Part shown: piece by piece, positions 14,611 to 24,100 of the stretch
How the letters are laid out: the number at the start of each line of letters is the position of its first letter
Numbering within the stretch: the first letter of the stretch is position 1
NCBI GenBank assembly: GCA_919902925.1
Contig: CAKKRZ010000014.1
Span: 1 to 48,188, forward strand
Origin: Acidiferrobacterales bacterium
GTDB lineage: Bacteria > Pseudomonadota > Gammaproteobacteria > Acidiferrobacterales > Sulfurifustaceae
Direction of reading: 5' to 3'
DNA length: 48,188 bases
Position numbers and translations under genes: made by a program
The notes under the pieces: generated by a model
The model's database searches: none
Seen by the model: the letters and a program-made list of their open reading frames with translations, nothing else
What the model was told of the DNA's origin: nothing

Positions 14611-14687
14611 CTACTTCACCACAAACCTGACTTCCTCGGTAGTCACGGCCTTCTGCCCCGGCAGCCAGACACGGGCCTGGATGAGGT
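14611..14687 (-). repeat. pbpC 3'-end copy B
   Basis: This 77-base direct repeat of the end of pbpC differs at three positions. It keeps the terminal codons for EVRFVVK and a TAG stop. It begins eight bases past the stop of the M48 peptidase gene and separates that module from the DUF4258 module. The rest of 14432-14694 holds no recognised gene. Confidence 0.9.
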
Positions 14688-14694
14688 AACAGTA

Positions 14695-17589
14695 CTATTG
14701 TCCGCTTGAGGGTGATTGGTTGACCTGCGTCCCCTGCACTTCGTTTGCCATCGTCTGCCACTGACGGGCATTCGGAGCATTGTCCTGGTCCCACTTTGCG
14801 TGCGCGGCGATGACCTGTTTACGATCCTCGCTGTTTTTCAACAGCTTCAGGGCCTCTTCGGGGGGACGATCGCCGAAACCGCTCAGCACCACGCGCGTGG
14901 TACCGCCCCCCTTGATGCGAACGCTCTCCGGCGGTTTATTGAACAACACATCGGCGTACGAGGTGATCCAGCGTGGCGCGCCGAGAAAGCGCGGTGGCTG
15001 CTCGGCCGCCGAACCATAGACGGCCGTCCATTCCACCAGCGGACTGGCGCTGGCGACGTTATACACATAACGGTTCGCGTGGCTGGTGAGCGGTGGATTG
15101 AAGCGCTCGATTATCCTGCCATCCACGGTCCTGGCTTCAACCGTCATCCCGACCGGCGTCTCGATGTCCACCTGGGTTGTCGAGTAAGGCGCGAGCCTGA
15201 GGCTCTGTTTGCCGACAACCACCTGTACGTCCCGACCCAAACCGTTATAGACCGATAGCGTCGAGGTGACGCCCGCAAGACTCCCGAAACCAAGAACGGC
15301 CCCGACCATGGCGCCGGCCACCAGCAACCGTGCCAGCCCCGGCATCAGGCCATCGGCGGTCTGGAAGCGGTCCCACGGGCCCAGTCGCTCCTGTCGTTTC
15401 CGCTCCTGTCCCTCCAGCAAGGTAGGGTACTTGGCGGGCACCCGGCTGGGCACCGGGGCCGCTTCCGGTGCAGTCTGTTCGTGCACGTGTCGCGCGACTT
15501 CATCTTCGCTGTGCAGCAACTGTTCGAGCGCGGCACCGCGAAGACTGGAAAGCGACGAGGCGGCGCTATTCACCCAGCCGTCGATGACGCGCATCCAGTC
15601 ATTGATATTTCCCTCGGTCGCGATCTGCAGTTTGAACTCCTCCAGCAATTCCGGCCAGGACGACACTTTCAACTTCGACAGCAGAGATGCATCGAGCAGC
15701 ACTTCCGTCTTCTGCTGGTAAACCTGTTCAAGCACGGTATGGAGCATGTTCGCCACGGAGATCAGCCGCTGGAGTTCGCTGGACGTCACCTTGCCATCGG
15801 CCGTCACCACCGCAACTACGTTGCCCAATAATCCCTGGGCATCGCGCAGGTCGGCCAGCGTATGTTCCGCGTAGTGCAGGACACCGATCAGTCCGACAAG
15901 ATACTCACGCCAGCCCCCGCCCAGTTTTCCCGCTGCCGACAGGTGCACGCCACGGCACCGGCGATCGTGGGTCAGGATCCGCTCGCGCACACGCTCGATC
16001 TCCGCGCCCACGTCACGGATCGCCGCCGGCAGCTCGCGGCGGGAGATTTCCCGGCCGCGATGAACGATGCGACCGCCAGTGGCCTGGAAAATCTTGTCCC
16101 GCAAGGCCTGCAAGGCGGTTCTCTCTTCCTCCAGTTCGCGCCAGCGGGCCAAGTCATCCGCCAGCTGTTGTGGATACAGCGCGGTCAGGGCCTTGATCAT
16201 GTCGGCGGACAGCGATCTTTCTTCATACAGCTCGCCCGGTTGCGCCGTGTGCCGGGTCAGTGCCCGCCCGAGGTAGGCGCCGCGGTAACGCGGCTCGTAC
16301 TGCATGAGAGCGTATCGCTCCTCGAGCGCCTGGAACGTCTCTTCGGCGGAAACGGGCGTGGTCTTGACCTCGCCGTTCAGGTGCCCGACCACCTTGCCCT
16401 TCACGGCTTCGACATTGTCGAGCAGCAGCCAGGCGCTGCGCGTGTCCTGCGGGGCGGCCAGATACAGCCGCTTGGCGTTCTCCTCGCGGTCGAAACTGGA
16501 TGGATGCGTGGACCACATTTGCGGGGGTTGTGCAAAAGCGGATTTGAACACCCGCCGGGTCTGCGGGTTCGCGGACGCCATCGGCGGCGCGCGACCGTAG
16601 GTTTCATCGTTCAGGATCCGCGCCATCTTCTCGATAATCCGGGTCTGTACCGCGAACAGATCATGCGGGATGCGCTCGCGCTGGATTTCGGCGCCGCAGA
16701 AAGCGAGCGTCTGTTCCCACGCTTCGTCGGCGGCCTGCAATTTATGCAGGGCATTCACGATCTCGTCGCTGCCGGTCAACGACACGGCCACCAGGTCCGC
16801 CTGGAATTCCATCTGCCGCGACAACGCCCGCTGGGCCAGCACCACGAGCCTGAGCAGGGTATCCATCAGCGAGCGTATCGACCACACGACCAGGGACAAC
16901 AACCAGCCGATCCAGGCGACGCGCAAATCCACGTTCGAGATGAACTGCAACAGCTTGTCGAGCGCGTCGCGCTTGGCCACGATGTGTGCGGCAATCTGCT
17001 GGGCGATATACACCCAGCTACCGATGGCCATGGAGCGCTGCGCAAAGTGACCGAACTCGTGCGCCAACACCGCCTTCATCTCGCTGAGCGTCAGCACATT
17101 GACCAGCGAAAGTCCGATCTCCAGATTCTTGCGCGAGGGGAACACCAGGTTCAGCACCGAAAGGTCGTAGAAAACCGCCGCGTTCACGCGTGCCGACAGA
17201 TAGACCCGATGCGGTCGTGGCGCACCGGCCTCGTCCGCCAGGCGATGCAAAAAATCAAACAGGCGGGGCTGCTCGCTCCGGGTCACCTCGACGGCGTCGG
17301 GTGAACCGCCGCGCTCGATGAAAAAAAGCGCCTTCAGCATGAACAGGGCCAGGAAGGCGGCGCTGCCGGCAATCAGGGCGTGCCAGAACACATCGGGCCC
17401 GCCGGCCGCGGCCGCGCCGGACATCCGGTAGGCGGTCCAGACAAACCAGGCCGCCAGCGCAACGTACAACACCAGGAACAGCCCCAGGCTGGCGACGGCC
17501 AGCCAGGCCTTGTGTTTATAGGTCGTCGTGGGCCGCGTCAGATCGACTGGGACGCTCTTGGGCCCTGGTGGGTAAAGATTCTGGATCAT
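14695..17589 (-). CDS. Large M48-family membrane metallopeptidase
   Basis: This 964-residue protein is read from the ATG at 17589, which has GGGAGGAG five bases upstream. Two transmembrane segments (about 29-54 and 66-90) precede a zinc peptidase domain with HEFGH at 177-181 and the downstream Glu ligand in QMEFQAD. A third hydrophobic region lies near 217-250. Beyond the protease comes a long helical region, about 300-700, and a transmembrane segment near 750-775. The C-terminal part is strand-rich (VEARTVDGRIIERF). HtpX/M48 enzymes digest damaged membrane proteins, and this one is about three times their size. It is co-transcribed with the upstream zinc-ribbon/ankyrin gene (24 bases apart). 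I infer a membrane quality-control or stress module, with the substrate unknown. Confidence 0.85.
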   Translation of the reverse strand: MIQNLYPPGPKSVPVDLTRPTTTYKHKAWLAVASLGLFLVLYVALAAWFVWTAYRMSGAAAAGGPDVFWHALIAGSAAFLALFMLKALFFIERGGSPDAVEVTRSEQPRLFDFLHRLADEAGAPRPHRVYLSARVNAAVFYDLSVLNLVFPSRKNLEIGLSLVNVLTLSEMKAVLAHEFGHFAQRSMAIGSWVYIAQQIAAHIVAKRDALDKLLQFISNVDLRVAWIGWLLSLVVWSIRSLMDTLLRLVVLAQRALSRQMEFQADLVAVSLTGSDEIVNALHKLQAADEAWEQTLAFCGAEIQRERIPHDLFAVQTRIIEKMARILNDETYGRAPPMASANPQTRRVFKSAFAQPPQMWSTHPSSFDREENAKRLYLAAPQDTRSAWLLLDNVEAVKGKVVGHLNGEVKTTPVSAEETFQALEERYALMQYEPRYRGAYLGRALTRHTAQPGELYEERSLSADMIKALTALYPQQLADDLARWRELEEERTALQALRDKIFQATGGRIVHRGREISRRELPAAIRDVGAEIERVRERILTHDRRCRGVHLSAAGKLGGGWREYLVGLIGVLHYAEHTLADLRDAQGLLGNVVAVVTADGKVTSSELQRLISVANMLHTVLEQVYQQKTEVLLDASLLSKLKVSSWPELLEEFKLQIATEGNINDWMRVIDGWVNSAASSLSSLRGAALEQLLHSEDEVARHVHEQTAPEAAPVPSRVPAKYPTLLEGQERKRQERLGPWDRFQTADGLMPGLARLLVAGAMVGAVLGFGSLAGVTSTLSVYNGLGRDVQVVVGKQSLRLAPYSTTQVDIETPVGMTVEARTVDGRIIERFNPPLTSHANRYVYNVASASPLVEWTAVYGSAAEQPPRFLGAPRWITSYADVLFNKPPESVRIKGGGTTRVVLSGFGDRPPEEALKLLKNSEDRKQVIAAHAKWDQDNAPNARQWQTMANEVQGTQVNQSPSSGQ

Positions 17590-17612
17590 TGGCTCCTCCC
17601 TCGCTTGAATCA

Positions 17613-18182
17613 TCAGATACCGGCATCGCGCTCTACGGCCCCGGCGCGGATCAACACATCAATAACATCCCTGGGCGTCTCCAGATACCTGGCCATGTCG
17701 AGATGACGACGGCCCGAGGAATGCACGGCATTGATGTTTACACCCTTGCCGAGGATCTTCTCGATTCGGGACATGGCTTTCCCGGGTTGATACACACTGA
17801 ACTCGATTGCTTCGGCCAGCTCATCATTCTCGCTGGTCCAGGCCGCGGCCAGGTTCTGGCTGACGTTCCTGGGTACCATCGCCGCCAGTCGCTGATACAA
17901 CTGGTCGGCGCCCGGGTGGGCTCGCAGCCGATCGGCGAGGGTGTGCTTGTCCCGGATTGAATTGGCCAGCTTCACCAATTCATTAGCGACGACTTTATCG
18001 CCTGACTCAAGCTCGACACCGCTTCCGCAGCGTTCACAGGCGAGCACACTAATTCGGTAGAGCGGGAAAACCGGCACCCAGTAAAGAGTAAACCACACAT
18101 AGATGCGGTCCAGCTGCCAATAGCCCGACGTATTGCACACCGGGCATGTTGCGTGCAGCACCGTCCCGATGCGTTTCGTCAT
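17613..18182 (-). CDS. Zinc-ribbon and ankyrin-repeat protein
   Basis: This 189-residue protein starts at the ATG at 18182 after GGAAG. An earlier in-frame ATG at 18206 has no ribosome site. The N-terminus holds CPVC (13-16) and CERCG (49-53), a split zinc ribbon around a hydrophobic hairpin of about 25 residues (YVWFTLYWVPVFPLY) that may dip into the membrane. After a helical linker, residues 140-189 form one to two ankyrin-like repeats (ILGKGVNINAVHSSGRRHLD, then VIDVLIRAGA). It directly precedes the M48 peptidase gene and could act as its substrate adaptor or membrane partner. This pairing is inferred from the 24-base spacing. Confidence 0.75.
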   Translation of the reverse strand: MTKRIGTVLHATCPVCNTSGYWQLDRIYVWFTLYWVPVFPLYRISVLACERCGSGVELESGDKVVANELVKLANSIRDKHTLADRLRAHPGADQLYQRLAAMVPRNVSQNLAAAWTSENDELAEAIEFSVYQPGKAMSRIEKILGKGVNINAVHSSGRRHLDMARYLETPRDVIDVLIRAGAVERDAGI

Positions 18183-18236
18183 CGGCAGTCTTCCTACAAT
18201 CAGCATATCGCCCTCCCAGTCGATGCCTGGCTGTAT

Positions 18237-18279
18237 GCCTTCTGGCCCGGCAGCCAGACGCGGGCCTGGACGAGGTGGA
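18237..18279 (-). repeat. pbpC 3'-end copy D (short)
   Basis: This 43-base segment of the pbpC tail (the QARVWLPGQKA region) is almost identical to the parent, but without the last codons and stop. It lies between the zinc-ribbon gene and the second DUF2442 gene, in the same orientation as pbpC. Confidence 0.8.
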
Positions 18280-18322
18280 CGAAACTGGATCGGGCTGGCC
18301 CGGAAGGCCGGTGCGATGGAGA

Positions 18323-18568
18323 CTAGTGACTGCCGCGCAGGAGACCGGCCACGCTGAGGTCTTCATCAATATCAGGCCAATGAATGCCTTCACCGTCACC
18401 CAGCAACTCGTACTTCTCCAACTGGCTTTTCGTGGCATTCGCCAGACGGGGAAACCATACCAGGGGGACAATCACTTTACGCCCGTCGACCAGCGACACG
18501 ACCAAGTCATCGGCCGTGAACTCTACTTTCTGCGCTAAGGGATGTGTTTCAACCGCTAATGTGCTCAT
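18323..18568 (-). CDS. DUF2442 family protein, paralogue 2
   Basis: This 81-residue protein starts at the ATG at 18568, behind GGAGG. It shares FTADDLVVSLVDGRKV, PLVWFPRL and the DIDEDLSVAGLL tail with the gene at 13495-13740, differing at nine residues. Here the expected partner is present: the first 20 bases overlap the end of the DUF4160 gene, the standard DUF4160-DUF2442 order of this toxin-antitoxin-like pair. The two proteins are therefore produced together. The homology with the first copy continues past the stop for about 14 bases, into the spacer next to a pbpC-edge copy, so DUF2442 and pbpC tail appear to have moved as one unit. Confidence 0.88.
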   Translation of the reverse strand: MSTLAVETHPLAQKVEFTADDLVVSLVDGRKVIVPLVWFPRLANATKSQLEKYELLGDGEGIHWPDIDEDLSVAGLLRGSH

Positions 18569-18785
18569 TCCAGGCCTCCAGGAATAATTTCCTGTTTTCT
18601 TCGACATGCTTCTGAATCGTTCGCAATTCGTGCGACGCAAACCGTTTTGAACCCGCCAGCGCAACCGGATTCAACCAGAGCTTGGCAAGAAACCGCTCTC
18701 GCTGAACATGTATATGCGGCGGCTCTCCCTGCTCGTTACTGTAGAAAAAGAAACGATGGGGGCCAATCCTCAGTATAGTCGGCAT
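18549..18785 (-). CDS. DUF4160 family protein
   Basis: This 78-residue protein shows the DUF4160 signature: MPTILRIGPHRFFFYSNEQ, then PPHIHVQRERFLAKLWLNPV, and a closing helix with IQKHVEENRKLFLEAW. The PPHIHV motif is the family hallmark. Such proteins occur next to DUF2442 in many genomes and are treated as the toxin half of an uncharacterised module. This gene overlaps its DUF2442 partner by 20 bases. It is the module nearest to pbpC, separated from it by 148 bases containing a GC-rich hairpin (18901-18930). Confidence 0.9.
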   Translation of the reverse strand: MPTILRIGPHRFFFYSNEQGEPPHIHVQRERFLAKLWLNPVALAGSKRFASHELRTIQKHVEENRKLFLEAWNEHISG

Positions 18786-18900
18786 ATCTATGCGGTTACC
18801 GGTTCAATCCATGATCGAAGAACGTCTAGAAAATGCCGGCGCAGCAACGAATGTATCATGCTGATCGGTCTATTGAAGCGACGACTGACTGAACTTCAAG

Positions 18901-18930
18901 GCACCTGCTGCTGAATAGTAGCGCAGGTGC
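18901..18930. other. GC-rich hairpin directly after pbpC
   Basis: GCACCTGC (18901-18908) pairs with GCAGGTGC (18923-18930), three bases past the pbpC stop on the minus strand. No T tract follows, so it may pause transcription, protect the mRNA end, or attenuate read-through into the DUF4160/DUF2442 module. Confidence 0.5.
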
Positions 18931-18933
18931 AAG

Positions 18934-19048
18934 CTACTTCACCACAAACCTGATTTCCTCGGTAGTCACGGCCTTCTGCCCCGGCAGCCAGACGCGGGCC
19001 TGGACGAGGTGGGTGCCGCGCGAGAGCGGCCACAGATATTCACGTTCG
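18934..19048 (-). repeat. pbpC 3' end, parent of copies B, C and D
   Basis: These are the final codons and stop of intact pbpC. Direct-repeat copies lie at 18237-18279 (D), 14611-14687 (B) and 13302-13415 (C). The repeats share orientation, and B and C end in a stop codon after the same VVK tail. Confidence 0.9.
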
Positions 19049-21144
19049 CCGGTTTTTCCCACGGCGATGCGTTTTCCGTTCAACAACCATTCGGTTTTCT
19101 GCGGCTCGGCGTAGGTATCTAGCTTGAAGGCGAAGGCCTGTTGCGCGGGCGGGATGCGCGGGTCGATGGCAATCTCCAGTCCCGGTGTGGGTTGCAGGAG
19201 TTTCACCGGCGTGTTGGCCGCCAGGATCGACTGGGTATCGTGGCCGCCGTGCTTGTGTTTGCACACCGTTGCCGGGGATTGTTTCGGCAGAAACCATTCC
19301 GTCATGCTCGGGCAGTCGGGACGCGCGCGCAGGCCGGTGACGCGGCAGATGCGCAGCGGTTGCAGGCTGGCACTCAGGGGCAAGGCCTGGGTTTCGCGAT
19401 GACGGTTGAGCTCGGCGAACACGGCGCGCAATACCAGCGCCGGGCCGGTGGAACCGGTGATCTCCCTCATGGGCTGCCGATCGAGGTTTCCCATCCATAT
19501 CCCGACCGTGTAGCGGTCGTTGAAGCCGACGGCCCAGGCATCGCGATAGTCGGTCGAGGTGCCGGTCTTGACCGCGGTCTGCACCGGCAACTGCAACAGG
19601 CTGCCGCGGAATTCCAGCATGCGCGCCTGCGGATCGGAAAGAATGTGGGCGATCAGGGTGGCGTCCTCCTCGCGGTACACGCGCCGCGCTTCACCCGATA
19701 CAGGCTCGTCGCGCAACAAGCGCAGCGGCCGCCATATTCCGCCGCGCGCCAGCGTGGCGTAACCCTGCACCAGTTCCAGCAGGCTGACCTCGCCGTTGCC
19801 GAGCGCCAGCCCGTCGCCGTAGTGATCGGGATGCTGGGTCAGGCTGGTGAAACCGGCGGCGCGCAGGCGCGCGAGCAGCTTGTCGTGGCCGACGAACTCG
19901 GCGGCGCGCATGGCCGGCACGTTGAGGGAATTGCCGAGCGCGTCGCGCAGGCGCAGCGGACCGTAATATTGCCGGCTGTAGTTGTGCACGTCGTGCAGGC
20001 CGCGACCGACCGGACGGGCCAGCGGCGAATCGTCGATGATCGTGGCCGCCGTCCAGCCGCGCTCCAGCGCCAACCCATAGAGAAAAGGTTTCAGGGTCGA
20101 GCCCGGCTGGCGCGGGCTGGTGACGAGATCGATCTGGCTGCCGCGCTCGGCCGAGAACACGCCGGCGTTCACCCACACCAGTACTTCATTGCTGACATGG
20201 TCGACAACCAGAATCGCGCCGTCGTCCGCGCCGCGTTCGGCGAGATCGCGCACGCGCCCATCGAGCAGCGCCTGGACACGGGCCTGCAGGGCGGCGTCGA
20301 GTGTTGTCGCCACCCGCGCCTGACCGGCGGCGAGGCCGCGTGATCTGAGATGCTGGACAAAATGTGAGGCCACCGGCGGCAGTTCGCCGCGGCGCAGGTC
20401 GAAGGGCGGACCGGCCAGCGCGGCGCGGTCGGCGTCCGTGAGCAGGCCGGCGGCGTCGAGGCGCTTGCCGAGACGATCGATGGCGGCGCCCAGTAAGCGC
20501 GGTGCGCGCTGTGGATCGAAACGCGCCGGTGCGCGCACCAGCACGGCCAGCGCTAACATTTCTTTCGCGTTCAACGTATCGAGATCACGGTCGAAGTAGT
20601 CGCGCGCCGCCTGCGCCACGCCGCGGCGCTGGCGGGCGTAGGGAACCTGATTAAGGTAGAACTCCAGGATCGCGGCCTTGGAGAAGCGCCGCTCGAAGAC
20701 GCCGGCCTCGAAACCTTCCAGCCAGCGCGACCACAGCGTGCGCGGACGCGGTTGCCACAGGCGCACGACCTGTTCGGTGATGGTGCTGGCGCCGCGCACG
20801 GCGCGCAGGTTGCGCAGGTTTTGTGCGAGCGCACCGGCGCGGGCGCGCCAGTCGACCCCGCCGTGCCCGAAGAAACGCCGGTCTTCGGCGTGGATGAAGG
20901 CGGCGCGCAACAACGGCGGGATGTCGTGCAGGGGTTTCTGGTCGGTGAGGTTCCAGTCGTGACGGAAGGTCACCGTCAGTAGCTGACCGTTCCGGTCCAG
21001 ATACTGCGGGGACACGTTGCCGCCGGCCTCGGCGGCCAGACGCTCAGGCGGCGGCCGGTATCCCGCCCAGGTGGCGAGCGCGAGCGTGATCGCCGCCAGG
21101 ACAATCGCCGCGGCCGCGTAACTCCAGCCGCGGCGGCCGATCAC
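18934..21144 (-). CDS. pbpC: Penicillin-binding protein 1C
   Basis: This 736-residue bifunctional class A penicillin-binding protein has an N-terminal transmembrane anchor (about 9-27) and works on periplasmic peptidoglycan. The glycosyltransferase domain shows AEDRRFFGHGG (86-96, catalytic Glu87) and GASTITEQ (118-125). The transpeptidase domain has Ser349 and Lys352 in PGSTLKPF, and KTGTS at 526-530. The last 80 residues form the extra beta domain typical of PBP1C (ending in RVWLPGQKAVTTEEIRFVVK). The start overlaps the stop of the alpha-2-macroglobulin gene by four bases (ATGA), the usual coupled pairing. Its 3' end is copied three more times downstream. Confidence 0.95.
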   Translation of the reverse strand: MIGRRGWSYAAAAIVLAAITLALATWAGYRPPPERLAAEAGGNVSPQYLDRNGQLLTVTFRHDWNLTDQKPLHDIPPLLRAAFIHAEDRRFFGHGGVDWRARAGALAQNLRNLRAVRGASTITEQVVRLWQPRPRTLWSRWLEGFEAGVFERRFSKAAILEFYLNQVPYARQRRGVAQAARDYFDRDLDTLNAKEMLALAVLVRAPARFDPQRAPRLLGAAIDRLGKRLDAAGLLTDADRAALAGPPFDLRRGELPPVASHFVQHLRSRGLAAGQARVATTLDAALQARVQALLDGRVRDLAERGADDGAILVVDHVSNEVLVWVNAGVFSAERGSQIDLVTSPRQPGSTLKPFLYGLALERGWTAATIIDDSPLARPVGRGLHDVHNYSRQYYGPLRLRDALGNSLNVPAMRAAEFVGHDKLLARLRAAGFTSLTQHPDHYGDGLALGNGEVSLLELVQGYATLARGGIWRPLRLLRDEPVSGEARRVYREEDATLIAHILSDPQARMLEFRGSLLQLPVQTAVKTGTSTDYRDAWAVGFNDRYTVGIWMGNLDRQPMREITGSTGPALVLRAVFAELNRHRETQALPLSASLQPLRICRVTGLRARPDCPSMTEWFLPKQSPATVCKHKHGGHDTQSILAANTPVKLLQPTPGLEIAIDPRIPPAQQAFAFKLDTYAEPQKTEWLLNGKRIAVGKTGEREYLWPLSRGTHLVQARVWLPGQKAVTTEEIRFVVK

Positions 21145-24100
21145 GGGGTGTCCACCTTGAGTATGCCCGGCGCGCTCTTGCCGAACACGTCCGGATCGTA
21201 CATCTCCTCGGCGTGCGTCGGGCCGACCGTGAAGTTGCCGGGGGCGATGGCCTGCGCGATATACGACAGGTGATAGCGGCCGGCCGGCAGGTATTGCGAG
21301 TAAAAGCGTGCGGCGTGGTGACGCAGTTCCTGGTGGTAGAAGCTCCAGTACTCGATGCCGTATTCGTGCCAGTCACCGTGACGCCACCAGATCGATCCTT
21401 CGCCGTACAGGAACTTGCCCTTGTCGGCATCCACCTTGGAGGCGGTGGCGAGCTGACGGTTGACCGGCTCGAGGCCGCCCGGCACCGGATCGTCGACCAC
21501 CACGAAGTTGCGCGCCGCCGGCAGCGACACGAACAGGTCGACGCGCACCAACTCGCCCTGCTTGATCTGCATCGGTTCCTTGAGCAGCACCCAGCGGCCG
21601 TTGCGTTCGACGTTGTACTCGCGCTCGACCTCGATGCCGCTGTTGATGGGACGCGGCTTCAGCGTCACCGGGCTGTATTGCAGGCGCGCACTGTAATACA
21701 GGCGTCCCGTGCCCTCGCGGTTGATGGTCATGGTGGTCTTCTTGCCCGGATCGGCGGGCGTGACGTCGCGGCCGATGTCGATCGTCGGCGCGCGGAAGCC
21801 GGACAACCGCCCCTGACCGAGCGACTGGCCGTTCAGGGCCACGCGGATCAGCATCTCCGGATTTTCCTTTTCGTACTGGCGCGCGTAGTCGATGAGCGCG
21901 TTCATGCAGAACATGTTCTCCTGCGTGTTCTCCCAGCGGTAACTCTGCTTGCGCGTCTGGGTGATGGTGCGCACCAGTTTGAACGGCACATCGGTGGCGG
22001 CGCTCTTGCCGCGCGCCGGGTCCTCGTTGGCGACGAACGCGGTGAGCACGGCGCAGTTCGCGCGCAGGCTGGAGTCGAGGATCTGCTTGTAGGCAAAATC
22101 CACCTGCTCGCTGAAGATGTACTTGCCACCGGTTTCGTTGGCGTGCGCGCGGATCAGGTTGATGGCCTCGGTGCGAATCGGCTCGCTGCCCGGCACGCGC
22201 ATCGCCGCCATCAGGTAATGGGCCTTGCCGAACAGGCTCATCTCCTTCAGGTGCGGGCGATAGCGTTCGAGGTCGGCGAGCGTGATGCGCCCGCGATCGG
22301 CCAGCGCCGCCAGCGCCACGGCGCGCACCGTCGAGCTCATGCCGCGCGTGTACCACTCCGGCGCGGCGTCACGGCGCAGGAAGGTCAGCAGGTAATTGTG
22401 CAGCCGGTCCTCGACCCCGGACGGGATTTCATGCCCGGCGGCGCGCAGCCAGTTGAAGGCGATGGCCGTGTAGGCGGACAGGTAAGGGTCCACGCGGTTA
22501 TCGGTCGGGATGTAATAGGACATGCCGCCGTTCGGCGCCTGGAAGTTGGCAGCGTCGGCCAGCGTCACCGCCGGCAGGCTTTTGGCCTCCGGCCACTGGA
22601 AGGTCGGCGGCATGTACGACTTCAGATTGATGTAGTGCGAGGCCATCACGCCCTTGGTCAGGCGCTGCTCCCAGCACACGTACGGATATTCGCGCAGATA
22701 GGCGAAGGCGCCTTCGACCGCGCCGATCACGCTCGGGCTCATGACCACGCTGATGCGGCCGATGTCGCCGCGCATGTCGGCCGGGAACGCGAAGCGTTCG
22801 CTGACCGTGTTCTGCGTGGTGGTTCCATAAGTCGCGGCCGTCTCCAGCGCCTGCCGGCGGATCACCGGCATGGTCAGGGTCAGGGCATCGCGATCGCTGG
22901 CATCGCCGGCGCGCACGCGGTAGCGGATGTCGCCGTGCCGGCCGGCGGTGAGCGGCAGGCCGACGGTGACGCGCTTGAACGGTTCCGCGCGCACGCGGTG
23001 CGTGACGGTGGCCGGCGCGCCGGTCTTGAGCGCGCCTTGGGCGCTGATCGTCACCTCCAGGTCGCGCGCCTTGTCGGTGCGGTTCATGACCGTGAAACGC
23101 GCCTCGAAGGCATCGCCCTCCATCACCTGGTTGGGCAGGCTCGGTCGGACCTCGGTGGCCTGCGTGACCTGGAAGGTGCCCTCGCCCAGACCCATCAGGT
23201 CGTGGCGATTGACGCCCACGGCCAGCACGCGCCAACCGGTGAGATTGTCCGGCACCTGGAAAGTGAAACTGGCGCGACCCTGCGCGTCCGGTTTGAGCGA
23301 CGGGTTCCAGTAGCTGACGAACTTGAACACCGAGCGCATGGCGGCGTCCGAGCCGCCGTCGCCGCCGGCGTTGGCGCCCTTCTTCTCGTACTGGCGCCGT
23401 CCCAACAACTGCGTGAGCAGGTTGTAGTTGCGCATGTCGAGCGCGCCAAGCTGATAGAACGCATCGTAGGGATCGTAGTAACGGCGCCCGCCCTGGATGA
23501 GGTCGAACACGGCCTCGTCGAGCACGACGACCGCGATTTCGCTGTCGACCGGCTTTCCTTGCTGCGTGAGCGCGCGCAGGTTGACGGTGACCGTGTCGCG
23601 CGGCTTGTACACCTTCTTCTGCGCCTGTACCTCGTACTTGAGTTCCTTGAACGGGTCCTTGACCTTGACGCGCGCGTAACCGATGCGGAAGGCGGGCTTG
23701 CCGAGATCGACCGTGCCGTCCTGGATCGGCTTGGCGACGCGCGGTGAAGCAACCATGACCGAGACGTAGAAGCCCGGCAACAGGTCCGGCGTGACCGGGA
23801 TTTCAATGAGTTCGGCGCTGTTGTCGAACTTGCGCACCCAGGTCTTCATGACGCCGAGGCGTTCGACGGTGATCAGCGCCTGCGCACCCGGGAACGGGTT
23901 CTGCACCAGGAAGCGCGCCTTGTCACCGACCTTGAGTTCGGTTTTCTCCGGCAGGACGTCGAGACCGTGACCGGCCTCGCCCTCCCACACCACCTGGCCG
24001 CGGCCGACCGCCCAGCGCTGCGTCTGCGTGGCGTGTGCGCGCCCGCGTGTGTCCTTGATGCTGGCGACGATGCGATAGCCGCCGGCGCCCGGCGGGGTGA

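Noticed and set aside
21213-23747. Long open frame of 844 residues on the plus strand
   Set aside because: It is antisense to the alpha-2-macroglobulin gene. The protein is Arg/His/Ala-biased with no family features. High G+C makes such shadow frames common.
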